Part shown: positions 1 through 5,757 of the stretch, piece after piece | How positions within the stretch are numbered: position 1 is the first letter of the stretch | Layout: the number at the start of each line of letters is the position of its first letter | NCBI GenBank assembly: GCA_025936675.1 | Contig: JAICSX010000065.1 | Span: forward strand, 1-9,242 | Direction: 5' to 3' | Length of the DNA stretch: 9,242 nucleotides | Source: Sphingomonas sp. | GTDB taxonomy: Bacteria > Pseudomonadota > Alphaproteobacteria > Sphingomonadales > Sphingomonadaceae | Program-made: the position numbers and the translations under genes | Notes under the pieces: model-generated | Told to the model about the DNA's origin: nothing | What the model saw: only the letters and a program-made list of their open reading frames with translations | Databases searched by the model: none

Positions 1-96
1 TCGCCGATGGGCGGGGTTTGTAGGGTCGAACGGCGGGACGTCATCGGGATTGTCGTTGGCCGCCAGGCGCGGGAAGCGTATGATATTCGAAGCCAT
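1..96 (-). CDS. Start of a leftward hypothetical protein (partial)
   Basis: An ATG at 96-94 on the minus strand opens a frame that runs uninterrupted off the left edge, giving 32 codons. The protein begins MASNIIRFPRLAANDNPDD and continues with a proline-rich segment. An AGGAG-type ribosome binding site (minus-strand TAGGAGA, about 101-108) lies at good spacing before this ATG, which is the main evidence that the start is real. No domain can be recognised in so short a piece. The polar, proline- and asparagine-containing N-terminus suggests a cytoplasmic, partly disordered start with no signal peptide. It is divergent from the ribbon-helix-helix gene at 184, so the two share the 97-183 intergenic region. 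Function unknown; the remainder lies outside the window. Confidence 0.55.
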   Translation of the reverse strand, partial: MASNIIRFPRLAANDNPDDVPPFDPTNPAHRR

Positions 97-125
97 GATC
101 GTCTCCTATTCAGACGGTTTGGTCA

Positions 126-167
126 GAGCCGGGAGCAAGGTTGCAGCCTTGCCTCGGCTCGTCTTTT
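126..167 (+). terminator. Large hairpin followed by a T-run (terminator or attenuator)
   Basis: On the plus strand GAGCCG (126-131) pairs with CGGCTC (155-160), and GCAAGG (135-140) pairs with CCTTGC (147-152). They are separated by a small internal loop (132-134 opposite 153-154) and a six-base apical loop (141-146). The stem is followed by GTCTTTT (161-167). This is the layout of a Rho-independent terminator reading rightward. No rightward gene is seen to end before it in the window. It therefore either terminates a transcript arriving from the left, or acts as an attenuator in the leader of the gene starting at 184. The minus-strand reading has no T-run after the stem. Confidence 0.5.
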
Positions 168-209
168 CGGATATCCCATAATTATGAGCGCGTCAATATC
201 GGATATCCC
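167..209. promoter_or_regulatory. Paired palindromic operator candidate around the 184 start
   Basis: The 11-mer TCGGATATCCC occurs twice, at 167-177 and 199-209. Each copy contains the perfect 8-bp palindrome GGATATCC, and the copies are offset by exactly 32 bp, about three helical turns. The first lies just upstream of the ATG at 184 and the second inside codons 6-9 of that gene. Between them is CATAAT (177-182), a 5-of-6 match to a -10 box. Paired short sites at the gene's own promoter and start are typical of autoregulated ribbon-helix-helix proteins, so the protein encoded at 184-378 is the natural candidate ligand. Site recognition is seen directly; the regulator assignment is inferred. 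Confidence 0.45.
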
Positions 210-378
210 GAAAAAGCGCGGCCGTCCTTCGACTGGCGGCCGGCGTCCCGGCATGTTCGTGCGGATGGGAGCCGACGAACTGGCTACGGTTGACCGTTGG
301 ATTGACAAACAGCCGGCGCCTAAGCCTTCCCGGCCCGAGGCAATCCGCAGGCTCGTCAAAAAGGCTCTCTCGATCTGA
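184..378 (+). CDS. Small ribbon-helix-helix-like DNA-binding protein (64 aa)
   Basis: Predicted transcriptional regulator of the CopG/Arc/MetJ ribbon-helix-helix type. These proteins bind DNA as dimers through paired beta-strands and often act as antitoxins or autorepressors. Residues 10-22 are basic and contain RGRP (12-15), an AT-hook-like core. Residues 23-28 (GMFVRM) fit the DNA-contacting strand, 30-43 the first helix, and 49-62 (SRPEAIRRLVKKAL) the second helix, with the usual S-R-x-E-A-I-R-x-L pattern. The frame is open back to position 7, but ATG 184 is chosen because the terminator-like hairpin at 126-167 and non-protein-like residues lie upstream. No good Shine-Dalgarno precedes it, so initiation could be leaderless or elsewhere. 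The 259-residue gene at 433 follows in the same direction after 54 bases, suggesting co-transcription. The fold is inferred from pattern, not from a database match. Confidence 0.62.
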   Translation: MSASISDIPKKRGRPSTGGRRPGMFVRMGADELATVDRWIDKQPAPKPSRPEAIRRLVKKALSI

Positions 379-412
379 GGTGTCACGGATCAGCATCAAG
401 TAAGACGTAGCT

Positions 413-452
413 TAATTCGGGAGCGGCGACCCGTGGCGGTAATTCGGGAGCG
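413..452 (+). repeat. 13-bp direct repeat over the RBS and start of the next gene
   Basis: TAATTCGGGAGCG is present at 413-425 and again, identically, at 440-452, a period of 27 bp. The first copy supplies the GGGAG ribosome binding site (419-423) of the gene starting at 433. The second falls within its codons 3-7. It may be a small tandem duplication, or a duplicated initiation or operator element. Confidence 0.6.
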
Positions 453-1212
453 TCTGGACCTATTCTATTCGATCTCGTGCGAGTGGACGTTGAGGGATCA
501 ACGAATGCTCGGGGCGATCGGCTTGGAATTTGAAATCGCCGAGCGCGCATTCACCGACCTAGTCACGATCTATGAAGAGCACATGCAGTCAGACGCGCCC
601 GAATGGGTGCCACCGCGGGAGCAAATACCGCGCGCTGCGGGGGCTGCGAGAGCCCTTGTTGATCATGCCACGCGACTGCAGCGTATGATCGGTCGGTTTT
701 ACGCGCGAAATACGGCTATCTCGCAATGGGCAGAGGAATTCAGAACCGCGAATCAACCTTTGTTCGACCTTCGCAATGCACTTCATCATCAAGATGAGCG
801 GATCGAAACGGGCGAGGCATTCGCACAATTGCAACCAACGTTTGGCGACGTCTCCTGGATTGCCTGGACGGAGCGCTCAGAGCTCGATGTATACTGGATG
901 AGCTTCGGCCCCCTAGTGGGCGAGCAGCGCGCCACAGTTGCCTTCGGCGAGCACATGATAGAACGGCGCGGACTAAACGAGATTATCTATCGAGCATTCG
1001 ACCATGAGGCACGTTTGGCCGCGGCTTTCCTCTCGCTCATAGCTCTGGTTGAAAAGACGCACGATGAGATCCTGCGGCTCTTCGATGCTGAACTCGCAAA
1101 GCTTGGCATCAAACGCGGCGGTCCTGCGGACAAGAGGCTCCCTGCCGAAATGGGCGGCCGCATCCGCCTTGCCGGCCTCGTCGGGGCTAGCCGAGAAGAG
1201 GCGAGCACTTAA
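433..1212 (+). CDS. Hypothetical protein with a HEPN-like R-N-x3-H motif (259 aa)
   Basis: I do not recognise a named family. The protein is soluble (no signal peptide or membrane helix) and appears mostly alpha-helical in the N-terminal 120 and C-terminal 60 residues. A more beta-like tryptophan-rich stretch lies around 138-172. Residues 113-123 read LRNALHHQDER. R114-N115-x3-H119 matches the R-x4-6-H signature of HEPN domains, usually followed by a helix; HEPN proteins are commonly RNases in toxin-antitoxin and defence systems. The start chosen is GTG 433, with GGGAG nine bases upstream; an in-frame ATG at 505 (residue 25) is the alternative. The gene follows the ribbon-helix-helix gene by 54 bases. 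Its codon use is visibly less GC-biased at third positions than recJ or uvrB, which suggests horizontal acquisition. Coding status is good; the HEPN assignment is tentative. Confidence 0.78.
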   Translation: MAVIRERLDLFYSISCEWTLRDQRMLGAIGLEFEIAERAFTDLVTIYEEHMQSDAPEWVPPREQIPRAAGAARALVDHATRLQRMIGRFYARNTAISQWAEEFRTANQPLFDLRNALHHQDERIETGEAFAQLQPTFGDVSWIAWTERSELDVYWMSFGPLVGEQRATVAFGEHMIERRGLNEIIYRAFDHEARLAAAFLSLIALVEKTHDEILRLFDAELAKLGIKRGGPADKRLPAEMGGRIRLAGLVGASREEAST

Positions 1213-1324
1213 TCAGTGTCAAAGACAATCGCAGCATTCGGACCGGATCTCGGCCCGCCTCTTAGCTGCAGGATCACGCCGGATGCGTTTTTGGCGATAG
1301 TATCCCGAACCACGGCCGGCTTGG

Positions 1325-1624
1325 TCAGGATTCAGGAATACCATTAGCCTTCATAGCTTCACACGGACCCGGATACTGCTTGTCCCTGAAGCTGTAGCCC
1401 TTCGGCCAGGTCATACTCATTCCGATTTCATCGGGCTTTGCGGATGCGCAGTCATCCTTCACCGACTTGAGTTCCTGCGTGGCACGTTCCTTCGCATCCT
1501 TCTCGACCATTGCGCGCTGATTGGCGATCGCTTCTCCAACAGTTCGCGGCTGCGGTCCGGCCTCCTGTGGGATCAGCCCCACTGCCACGTTATTGGCTTT
1601 GAACATGTAACCAACGAAGAGCAT
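1325..1624 (-). CDS. Small hypothetical protein with two cysteines (99 aa)
   Basis: A 99-residue leftward frame starting at ATG 1624. It has a charged, helix-prone centre (about residues 28-58) and a C-terminal region rich in W, Y, P and G, with cysteines at 59 and 88 that could form a disulfide. Such a pair, and the compact C-terminus, would suit a periplasmic or secreted protein. However, no signal peptide precedes it and an in-frame TGA lies only ten codons upstream of the ATG. The N-terminus may therefore have been lost or the start misjudged. The ribosome binding site is weak (GAAAAG directly before ATG). Codon choice and residue mix look protein-like. It converges with the gene ending at 1212. 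Function unknown. Confidence 0.48.
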   Translation of the reverse strand: MLFVGYMFKANNVAVGLIPQEAGPQPRTVGEAIANQRAMVEKDAKERATQELKSVKDDCASAKPDEIGMSMTWPKGYSFRDKQYPGPCEAMKANGIPES

Positions 1625-2084
1625 CTTTTCGCTGTTGTACCCAATTCGCCTATTTCAGCAGCTTCCAGCGATGCGAGCCCTTCCGCGATGAGCTCGACTC
1701 GGACTGGGATCGTCGTGCGCGCGCGGCTCTCGGAATCACGGATCCGAAGCAGCAGACTCCTAAGCCGGTGTTTGGCACAGAATCGGAAACAAGGTGCATT
1801 CCTGGCTAACTCGAGCTTTTCAGACCTGTTGGGGTAGCGAATGGGGTCACCGTACGCTGAACTCTCGTTAGAGGTTGGTCAGTCCTGAGCGCTCATGGTG
1901 TCCCGAAGAACCGTGAAGCGGTTCGGCTTTCCAGATCATCTCCAGGAAGTCCCCGATTTCCCAACGCCCCGCCCCGCGGAGTCGGATGCCGAATGCGGGC
2001 GCGTCCGACAGCGCTTATAACCGATCCATTACCGAAATTGCTTCTGGCAGGCGGTGCTGCGACGGCTAAAGCACTGAAAAGACT
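1625..2084. other. 460-base stretch without a convincing gene
   Basis: No frame with a credible start and ribosome binding site was found here. On the minus strand 1576-1878 is open for 101 codons and reads somewhat protein-like (for example TIPVRVELIAEGLASLEAAE), but it has no ATG, GTG or TTG near its beginning and overlaps the 99-residue gene. It may be a decayed fragment or chance. A short perfect hairpin is present (GAACCG 1908-1913, loop 1914-1918, CGGTTC 1919-1924) without a convincing T-run. The stretch abuts the 3' end of tRNA-Glu, a common integration point for islands. No integrase, att-like duplication of the tRNA end, or insertion sequence was seen. Confidence 0.5.
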
Positions 2085-2160
2085 TGGTGATCCCAACGGG
2101 ACTCGAACCCGTGTTTTCGCCGTGAAAGGGCGACGTCCTAGACCGCTAGACGATGGGACC
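2085..2160 (-). tRNA. tRNA-Glu (anticodon UUC)
   Basis: A full cloverleaf reads on the minus strand from 2160. The acceptor GGTCCCA pairs with TGGGATC (one G-U). The D-arm is GTCT/AGGAC-like. The anticodon stem TCGCC/GGCGA encloses loop CTTTCAC with anticodon TTC at 2126-2124. The T-arm ACGGG/CCCGT encloses TTCGAGT. The discriminator is A (2088), and CCA appears to be encoded (2087-2085). The tRNA inserts glutamate at GAA/GAG codons and, in alphaproteobacteria, Glu-tRNA also feeds the C5 tetrapyrrole pathway in many lineages. It lies 38 bases beyond the recJ stop, same strand, with its own candidate promoter. Confidence 0.98.
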
Positions 2161-2173
2161 GAATGAGCGCCGC

Positions 2174-2202
2174 CGGTTAGGCGAGGGGTGACAGAGGGTC
2201 AA
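2174..2202 (-). promoter_or_regulatory. Candidate promoter of tRNA-Glu, overlapping the recJ stop
   Basis: On the minus strand TTGACC (2202-2197, 5 of 6 to consensus) is followed by a 17-base spacer and TAACCG (2179-2174, a weak -10). That places transcription start a few bases before the tRNA 5' end at 2160. The recJ stop codon TGA (2201-2199) lies inside the -35 box. Confidence 0.45.
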
Positions 2203-3959
2203 GCGAGCGCCGCGTCCTCAAGGTGCATCTCGGCCGCGTTGCCGCCATTCCACTCGTCGCGTTTGATCGTTCCCGCCAGCCACCAGCGCGCGTCGGCAGC
2301 CGAGGACAGCAAGGCTTGCCCGAGCGGGGTTTCGGCACTTCGGAACGCGATCCACTTGAAGCTCTTGCCGTCTTCGCCGCAGCCGAGGCCGCGGACGTGG
2401 CCATCGCCGACGATCCCCGTTTTGAGCAGCCGCACGGGGCCTGCGGCGACGCGCGGACTCGGCCACCCGGCGCCATACGGGCCGGCGGAGTCGAGCGCAT
2501 CGCACAGCGCGCCCGAAACACCTCCCGGCGCCAGCAACGCATCGAGCAGCAGCGCCTTGTTCGCGCGTGCCTGCTCCACATCAACGGCAAGGCGCTCGTT
2601 GATGAACGTGCGAAAGGCATCGAGCCCCCCGCGCGGCAGCGTAAGGCCCGCCGCCATGGCATGCCCTCCACCCGCAATCAGCAAACCGCTGTCCTTGGCG
2701 GCGAGCACGGCCGCGCCAAGATCGACTCCGGAGATCGACCGGCCCGAGCCTTTTCCGGTGCCGTCCTCGGTCTCGGCAATCACGATCGCGGGGCGGCCGA
2801 AGCGCTCCTTCAAGCGGCCCGCGACGATGCCGATCACGCCCTGGTGCCAGCCGCTGCTCATCACGGCGATGACCGGCATATCGCCAAGTTTCTCCGCCTC
2901 TGCCTGCGCCTGTTCGCAGACCAGCATCTCTATCGCACGCCGCTCTTCGTTGAGGCGGTCTAGCTCGGCGGCGATGGTCCGCGCCTCCTCGGGATCGGTG
3001 CAGGTGAGGAGTCGAACGCCGAGGTCCGACTTGCCGACGCGGCCGCCGGCGTTGATCCGCGGCCCGAGCGCAAAGCCGAGATCGCGACAGCTCGGCGGCT
3101 TCACCAGCCGCGCCGCTTCGGCGAGTGCGGAGAGTCCCAGGTTCTGCCGCGCAGCCATGATGCGAAGGCCCTGCGTCACGAAAGCGCGATTGAGGCTCTT
3201 CAACCGCGCGACGTCGGCGACGGTGCCGAGCGCGACTAGATCGAGCAGGTCGAGCATCTTCGGCTCGGCGAGCGCTTCGAAGAAGCCGCGCGCCCGAAGC
3301 TCGCGGATCAGCGCCACGCCGAGCAGGAAGGCCATGCCGACCGCGGCAAGATGGCCGTGCGCCGCGCCGTCCTCGCTCTCGTCGAGGCGATTGGGATTGA
3401 TCAGCGCGAAGGCGACGGGCAGCAGGCTCGCGCATTGGTGGTGGTCGACGACGATCACGTCGAGGCCCGCGGTCTTAGCTTCTTCCAGCGCGTCGAAGGC
3501 CTGGGCACCGCAATCGACGCAGACGGCGACGCTCGCGCCGCGCGCCTTCAGCTCAACCAGGGCTTTGCCCGAGGGGCCATAGCCCTCCATCAGCCGGTCG
3601 GGGATGTAGACGATGGGTTCCGCACCCAATCGCCTCAGCAGCAACGTCAGCAGTGCCGCGCTGGTCGCGCCATCGACGTCATAGTCGCCGAAGATTGCGG
3701 TCGCCTCGGCCTGCTGGACCGCATCGGCGAGCCGTTTGGCTCCCTTGTCCATATCCGCGAAGCAGCTCGGGTCGGGAAGGAAGTCGCGGATCTTAGGGTC
3801 GCGATGGCGCGCCAGGTCCTCGCGAGCGACACCGCGCGCCAGCAGCAGCTCATCGACTAGGGCGTCCATGCCGAGGCTGTCATCGGGCGGCCGACGCCAC
3901 CGCCACGGCTGGCCCGTCACGGATCGTTCGATGTTCAGCGCTGCGGTCACAGCCGCCAA
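2199..3959 (-). CDS. recJ: Single-stranded-DNA-specific exonuclease RecJ
   Basis: RecJ degrades single-stranded DNA 5' to 3' in the cytoplasm, in recombinational repair (RecF pathway), mismatch repair and base excision repair. At 586 residues it matches the family (about 577 in E. coli). The DHH phosphoesterase core is intact: GDYDVDG (91-97), VDCG (148-151), DHH (172-174), INPN (187-190) and LGTVADV (244-250). GPRINAGGR (299-307) and WHQGVIGIVAG (371-381) follow. The DHHA1 region carries SGRS (405-408) and GGHAMAAG (431-438). The C-terminal OB-fold begins near PYGAGWP (494-500), where many family members have GNP. The start is TTG 3959 without a clear Shine-Dalgarno; GTG 3950 is an alternative and no early ATG exists. 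It follows pfp by 57 bases on the same strand and may be the last protein gene of the leftward operon. Confidence 0.97.
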   Translation of the reverse strand: MAAVTAALNIERSVTGQPWRWRRPPDDSLGMDALVDELLLARGVAREDLARHRDPKIRDFLPDPSCFADMDKGAKRLADAVQQAEATAIFGDYDVDGATSAALLTLLLRRLGAEPIVYIPDRLMEGYGPSGKALVELKARGASVAVCVDCGAQAFDALEEAKTAGLDVIVVDHHQCASLLPVAFALINPNRLDESEDGAAHGHLAAVGMAFLLGVALIRELRARGFFEALAEPKMLDLLDLVALGTVADVARLKSLNRAFVTQGLRIMAARQNLGLSALAEAARLVKPPSCRDLGFALGPRINAGGRVGKSDLGVRLLTCTDPEEARTIAAELDRLNEERRAIEMLVCEQAQAEAEKLGDMPVIAVMSSGWHQGVIGIVAGRLKERFGRPAIVIAETEDGTGKGSGRSISGVDLGAAVLAAKDSGLLIAGGGHAMAAGLTLPRGGLDAFRTFINERLAVDVEQARANKALLLDALLAPGGVSGALCDALDSAGPYGAGWPSPRVAAGPVRLLKTGIVGDGHVRGLGCGEDGKSFKWIAFRSAETPLGQALLSSAADARWWLAGTIKRDEWNGGNAAEMHLEDAALA

Positions 3960-4016
3960 GGTAAGAGTCGCCGATTCGACGGTCTAGAGGGTGGCGGCTG
4001 TATTTTGTGGATATGG

Positions 4017-5216
4017 TCAGGCCTGGCCGATCTCGCGCAACAGCTCGATCAACCAAGGTGCCGTTACGTCGAACTTCTTGCCGCCCTTGATCCGCTCGAA
4101 CTCGATCGCCCTCAGCTCATCCCCGCGCTCCTCATCCTGGCCAATCACCCCGGACTGGCCGCGCAAGGCTGCATCCACGGCATAGTCCGTGCACTGCCGG
4201 ATCAGCGCGAGATCCTCTTCGTTCGCTGCAGCCGAGCGCGAGAAGTAGCCGCTTTTCTGCACCAGCACCTTGTCGGCGCCGAGCTCGGCCGCGAATTGCT
4301 TGGCGAACCATTGGCCGGGGTTAATCTTGTCGAGGTGGACATGGCCGAAAGCGTCGCGTGGCACCTCCTCGCCCGCGGCCTCCATCGATGCGACAATCTC
4401 GCTGACGCCTGCGCCTTCGGAGATGAACAGGTTCACGCTGTCCTGCTCGTCCATGATCGTTCGCAGCCGCTGGGCTTCCTCCGCGATGTCGAACGGCCGC
4501 TCAGGCACGAACACGCCATGCACGTCCCAGCGGATGGCTTTGTTGTCGAGCCATTCGGCGAACTTCGCCTGCTTTACCCACTGGTGATGAGCAAGGGCTG
4601 TCGCCCCCGTCAGCCAGCCGCAATTCCGGCCCATCACCTCGTGGACGATGAGCATGCGCGGATTGGTTGAATGTTCGGCAATGACGTTGCGGGCGAAGAG
4701 CGCGCCCTGCTCCGCAGCGGTCCAGGCGCCGAGCGACTGCTTGATCGGGATGACGTCATTGTCGATAGTCTTGGGAAGCCCGACGACGGTCAGTTCGTAG
4801 CCGTTGCTGCGCAAATAGGCGGCCAGGTCGGCCGCCGTGCCGTTGGTGTCGTCGCCGCCAATCGTATGCAGGACGTCAACTCCATCCGTTTTCAGCTGCT
4901 CGGCGGCGACCTCAAGCGGGTCCTGACCCTCTTGAACGAGGCCGCGCTTCACGCAGTCCTTGACGTTGGTCAGCTTGACCCGGCTGTTGCCGATTGGAGT
5001 GCCGCCGAAGGCATGCAGCCGGTGGGCGTTTACGCGCACCTCGTCGGTCACTTCCACCGAATTGCCGGTGAGAAGGCCGGCGTAGCCGTTCAAATAGGCG
5101 ATGATCCTGACGTCCGGCGCGACCTCGGTGTAGCGCTCGATAAGGCCGCCGACGGCGGAGGAGAGGCAGGGCGCGAGGCCCCCCGCGGTCAGCATTGCAA
5201 CGGTCTTGACGGGCAT
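4017..5216 (-). CDS. pfp: Pyrophosphate-dependent 6-phosphofructokinase
   Basis: Catalyses reversible phosphorylation of fructose 6-phosphate to fructose 1,6-bisphosphate using pyrophosphate rather than ATP, in cytoplasmic glycolysis or gluconeogenesis. The 399-residue protein has the whole PFK fold. GGDDTN (120-125) carries the Asp that marks PPi-dependent enzymes where ATP-PFK has GGDG. PKTIDND (148-154) holds the catalytic Asp, and MGRNCGW (195-201) the substrate loop. ISEGAG (265-270) follows. Lys149 in PKT is the second PPi-type hallmark. The N-terminal AMLTAGGLAPCLSS replaces the usual GGDAPG-like nucleotide loop, again as in PPi enzymes. The start is ATG 5216, with only a weak G-rich ribosome site. 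It lies 18 bases after the DUF2721 gene, so is probably co-transcribed with it. The role may be gluconeogenic if the host relies on the Entner-Doudoroff route. Confidence 0.95.
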   Translation of the reverse strand: MPVKTVAMLTAGGLAPCLSSAVGGLIERYTEVAPDVRIIAYLNGYAGLLTGNSVEVTDEVRVNAHRLHAFGGTPIGNSRVKLTNVKDCVKRGLVQEGQDPLEVAAEQLKTDGVDVLHTIGGDDTNGTAADLAAYLRSNGYELTVVGLPKTIDNDVIPIKQSLGAWTAAEQGALFARNVIAEHSTNPRMLIVHEVMGRNCGWLTGATALAHHQWVKQAKFAEWLDNKAIRWDVHGVFVPERPFDIAEEAQRLRTIMDEQDSVNLFISEGAGVSEIVASMEAAGEEVPRDAFGHVHLDKINPGQWFAKQFAAELGADKVLVQKSGYFSRSAAANEEDLALIRQCTDYAVDAALRGQSGVIGQDEERGDELRAIEFERIKGGKKFDVTAPWLIELLREIGQA

Positions 5217-5234
5217 GCGCCGCCGATAATCGGG

Positions 5235-5714
5235 CTAGCTGCCCTCGTCCACCGTATGCTGGAGGAGTTCCGATCGGACCCGAACGGCTCGCGCGGCGAT
5301 CGTGGTTTCGACGAGGAATATTGCGAAGCCGACGCCGATGGTCAGCATCGACGCCATGAATAGCCACGCGATCTCGGTGCCGAGGTGCGTGCGGATCAGG
5401 TTCGCAGCGAACAGCAGCACCACGACGAGGCAGGTCAGCACGGCCGAGGTGACCGACAGACCCGTTGCCCAGCTGATCAGCGACATGCGCCGATCGAGGA
5501 TCTTCAACTCGTTAATCCAGCGGTCATGCTCCGCGCCGCGGCTGGCGAGCAGCATCGGCTCGACCTGGCGCGAGCGGTCGACGATGCGCGACAGCCTCGA
5601 CGCCAGGACGTTCACGAACGCGCCGATGCCGCTCAGCAGGAACACCGGCGCCAGCGCCAGCCGCACGATCTCGGCGACAGTGCTCACGGAAAGGTCGGGC
5701 GAGGTGTCGAACAT
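5235..5714 (-). CDS. DUF2721 family inner-membrane protein
   Basis: A 159-residue membrane protein matching the DUF2721 pattern: an N-terminal helix with LALAPVFLLSGIGAFVNVL (19-37), then the conserved polar segment RLSRIVDRSR (40-49), a short charged helical linker (60-78), and two further membrane helices (about 83-107 and 113-137). The C-terminal tail is charged. The molecular role of the family is unknown; it is widespread in proteobacteria and cyanobacteria. ATG 5714 is the first start in frame with this pattern; no strong Shine-Dalgarno is visible. It is 43 bases downstream of the HdeD-like gene and 18 bases upstream of pfp, so likely translated from the same message. The family call is confident; the function is not known. 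Confidence 0.9.
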   Translation of the reverse strand: MFDTSPDLSVSTVAEIVRLALAPVFLLSGIGAFVNVLASRLSRIVDRSRQVEPMLLASRGAEHDRWINELKILDRRMSLISWATGLSVTSAVLTCLVVVLLFAANLIRTHLGTEIAWLFMASMLTIGVGFAIFLVETTIAARAVRVRSELLQHTVDEGS

Positions 5715-5757
5715 TACTGCTGCTATGCACTAGTAGGTCGAGTAACTTCCAGAGCGG

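Noticed and set aside
7..183. Extension of the ribbon-helix-helix frame back to position 7
   Set aside because: The extension crosses the divergent gene's RBS and the hairpin with T-run and has no protein-like pattern, so the 184 start is preferred.
1049..1300. 83-codon plus-strand frame overlapping the end of the HEPN-motif gene
   Set aside because: Out-of-frame with a well-supported gene; no RBS, residues resemble frame-shifted noise.
1893..2096. 67-codon minus-strand frame next to tRNA-Glu
   Set aside because: Begins inside the tRNA gene and has no RBS or recognisable pattern.
2188..3582. 464-codon plus-strand open frame antisense to recJ
   Set aside because: Very rich in S, R, A and P with no domain, typical of antisense frames in GC-rich genes; recJ on the other strand has full motifs.
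4005..5363. Long plus-strand frames opposite pfp (4005-4670, 4671-5363)
   Set aside because: Shadow frames of pfp on the opposite strand; no RBS and no recognisable domain.
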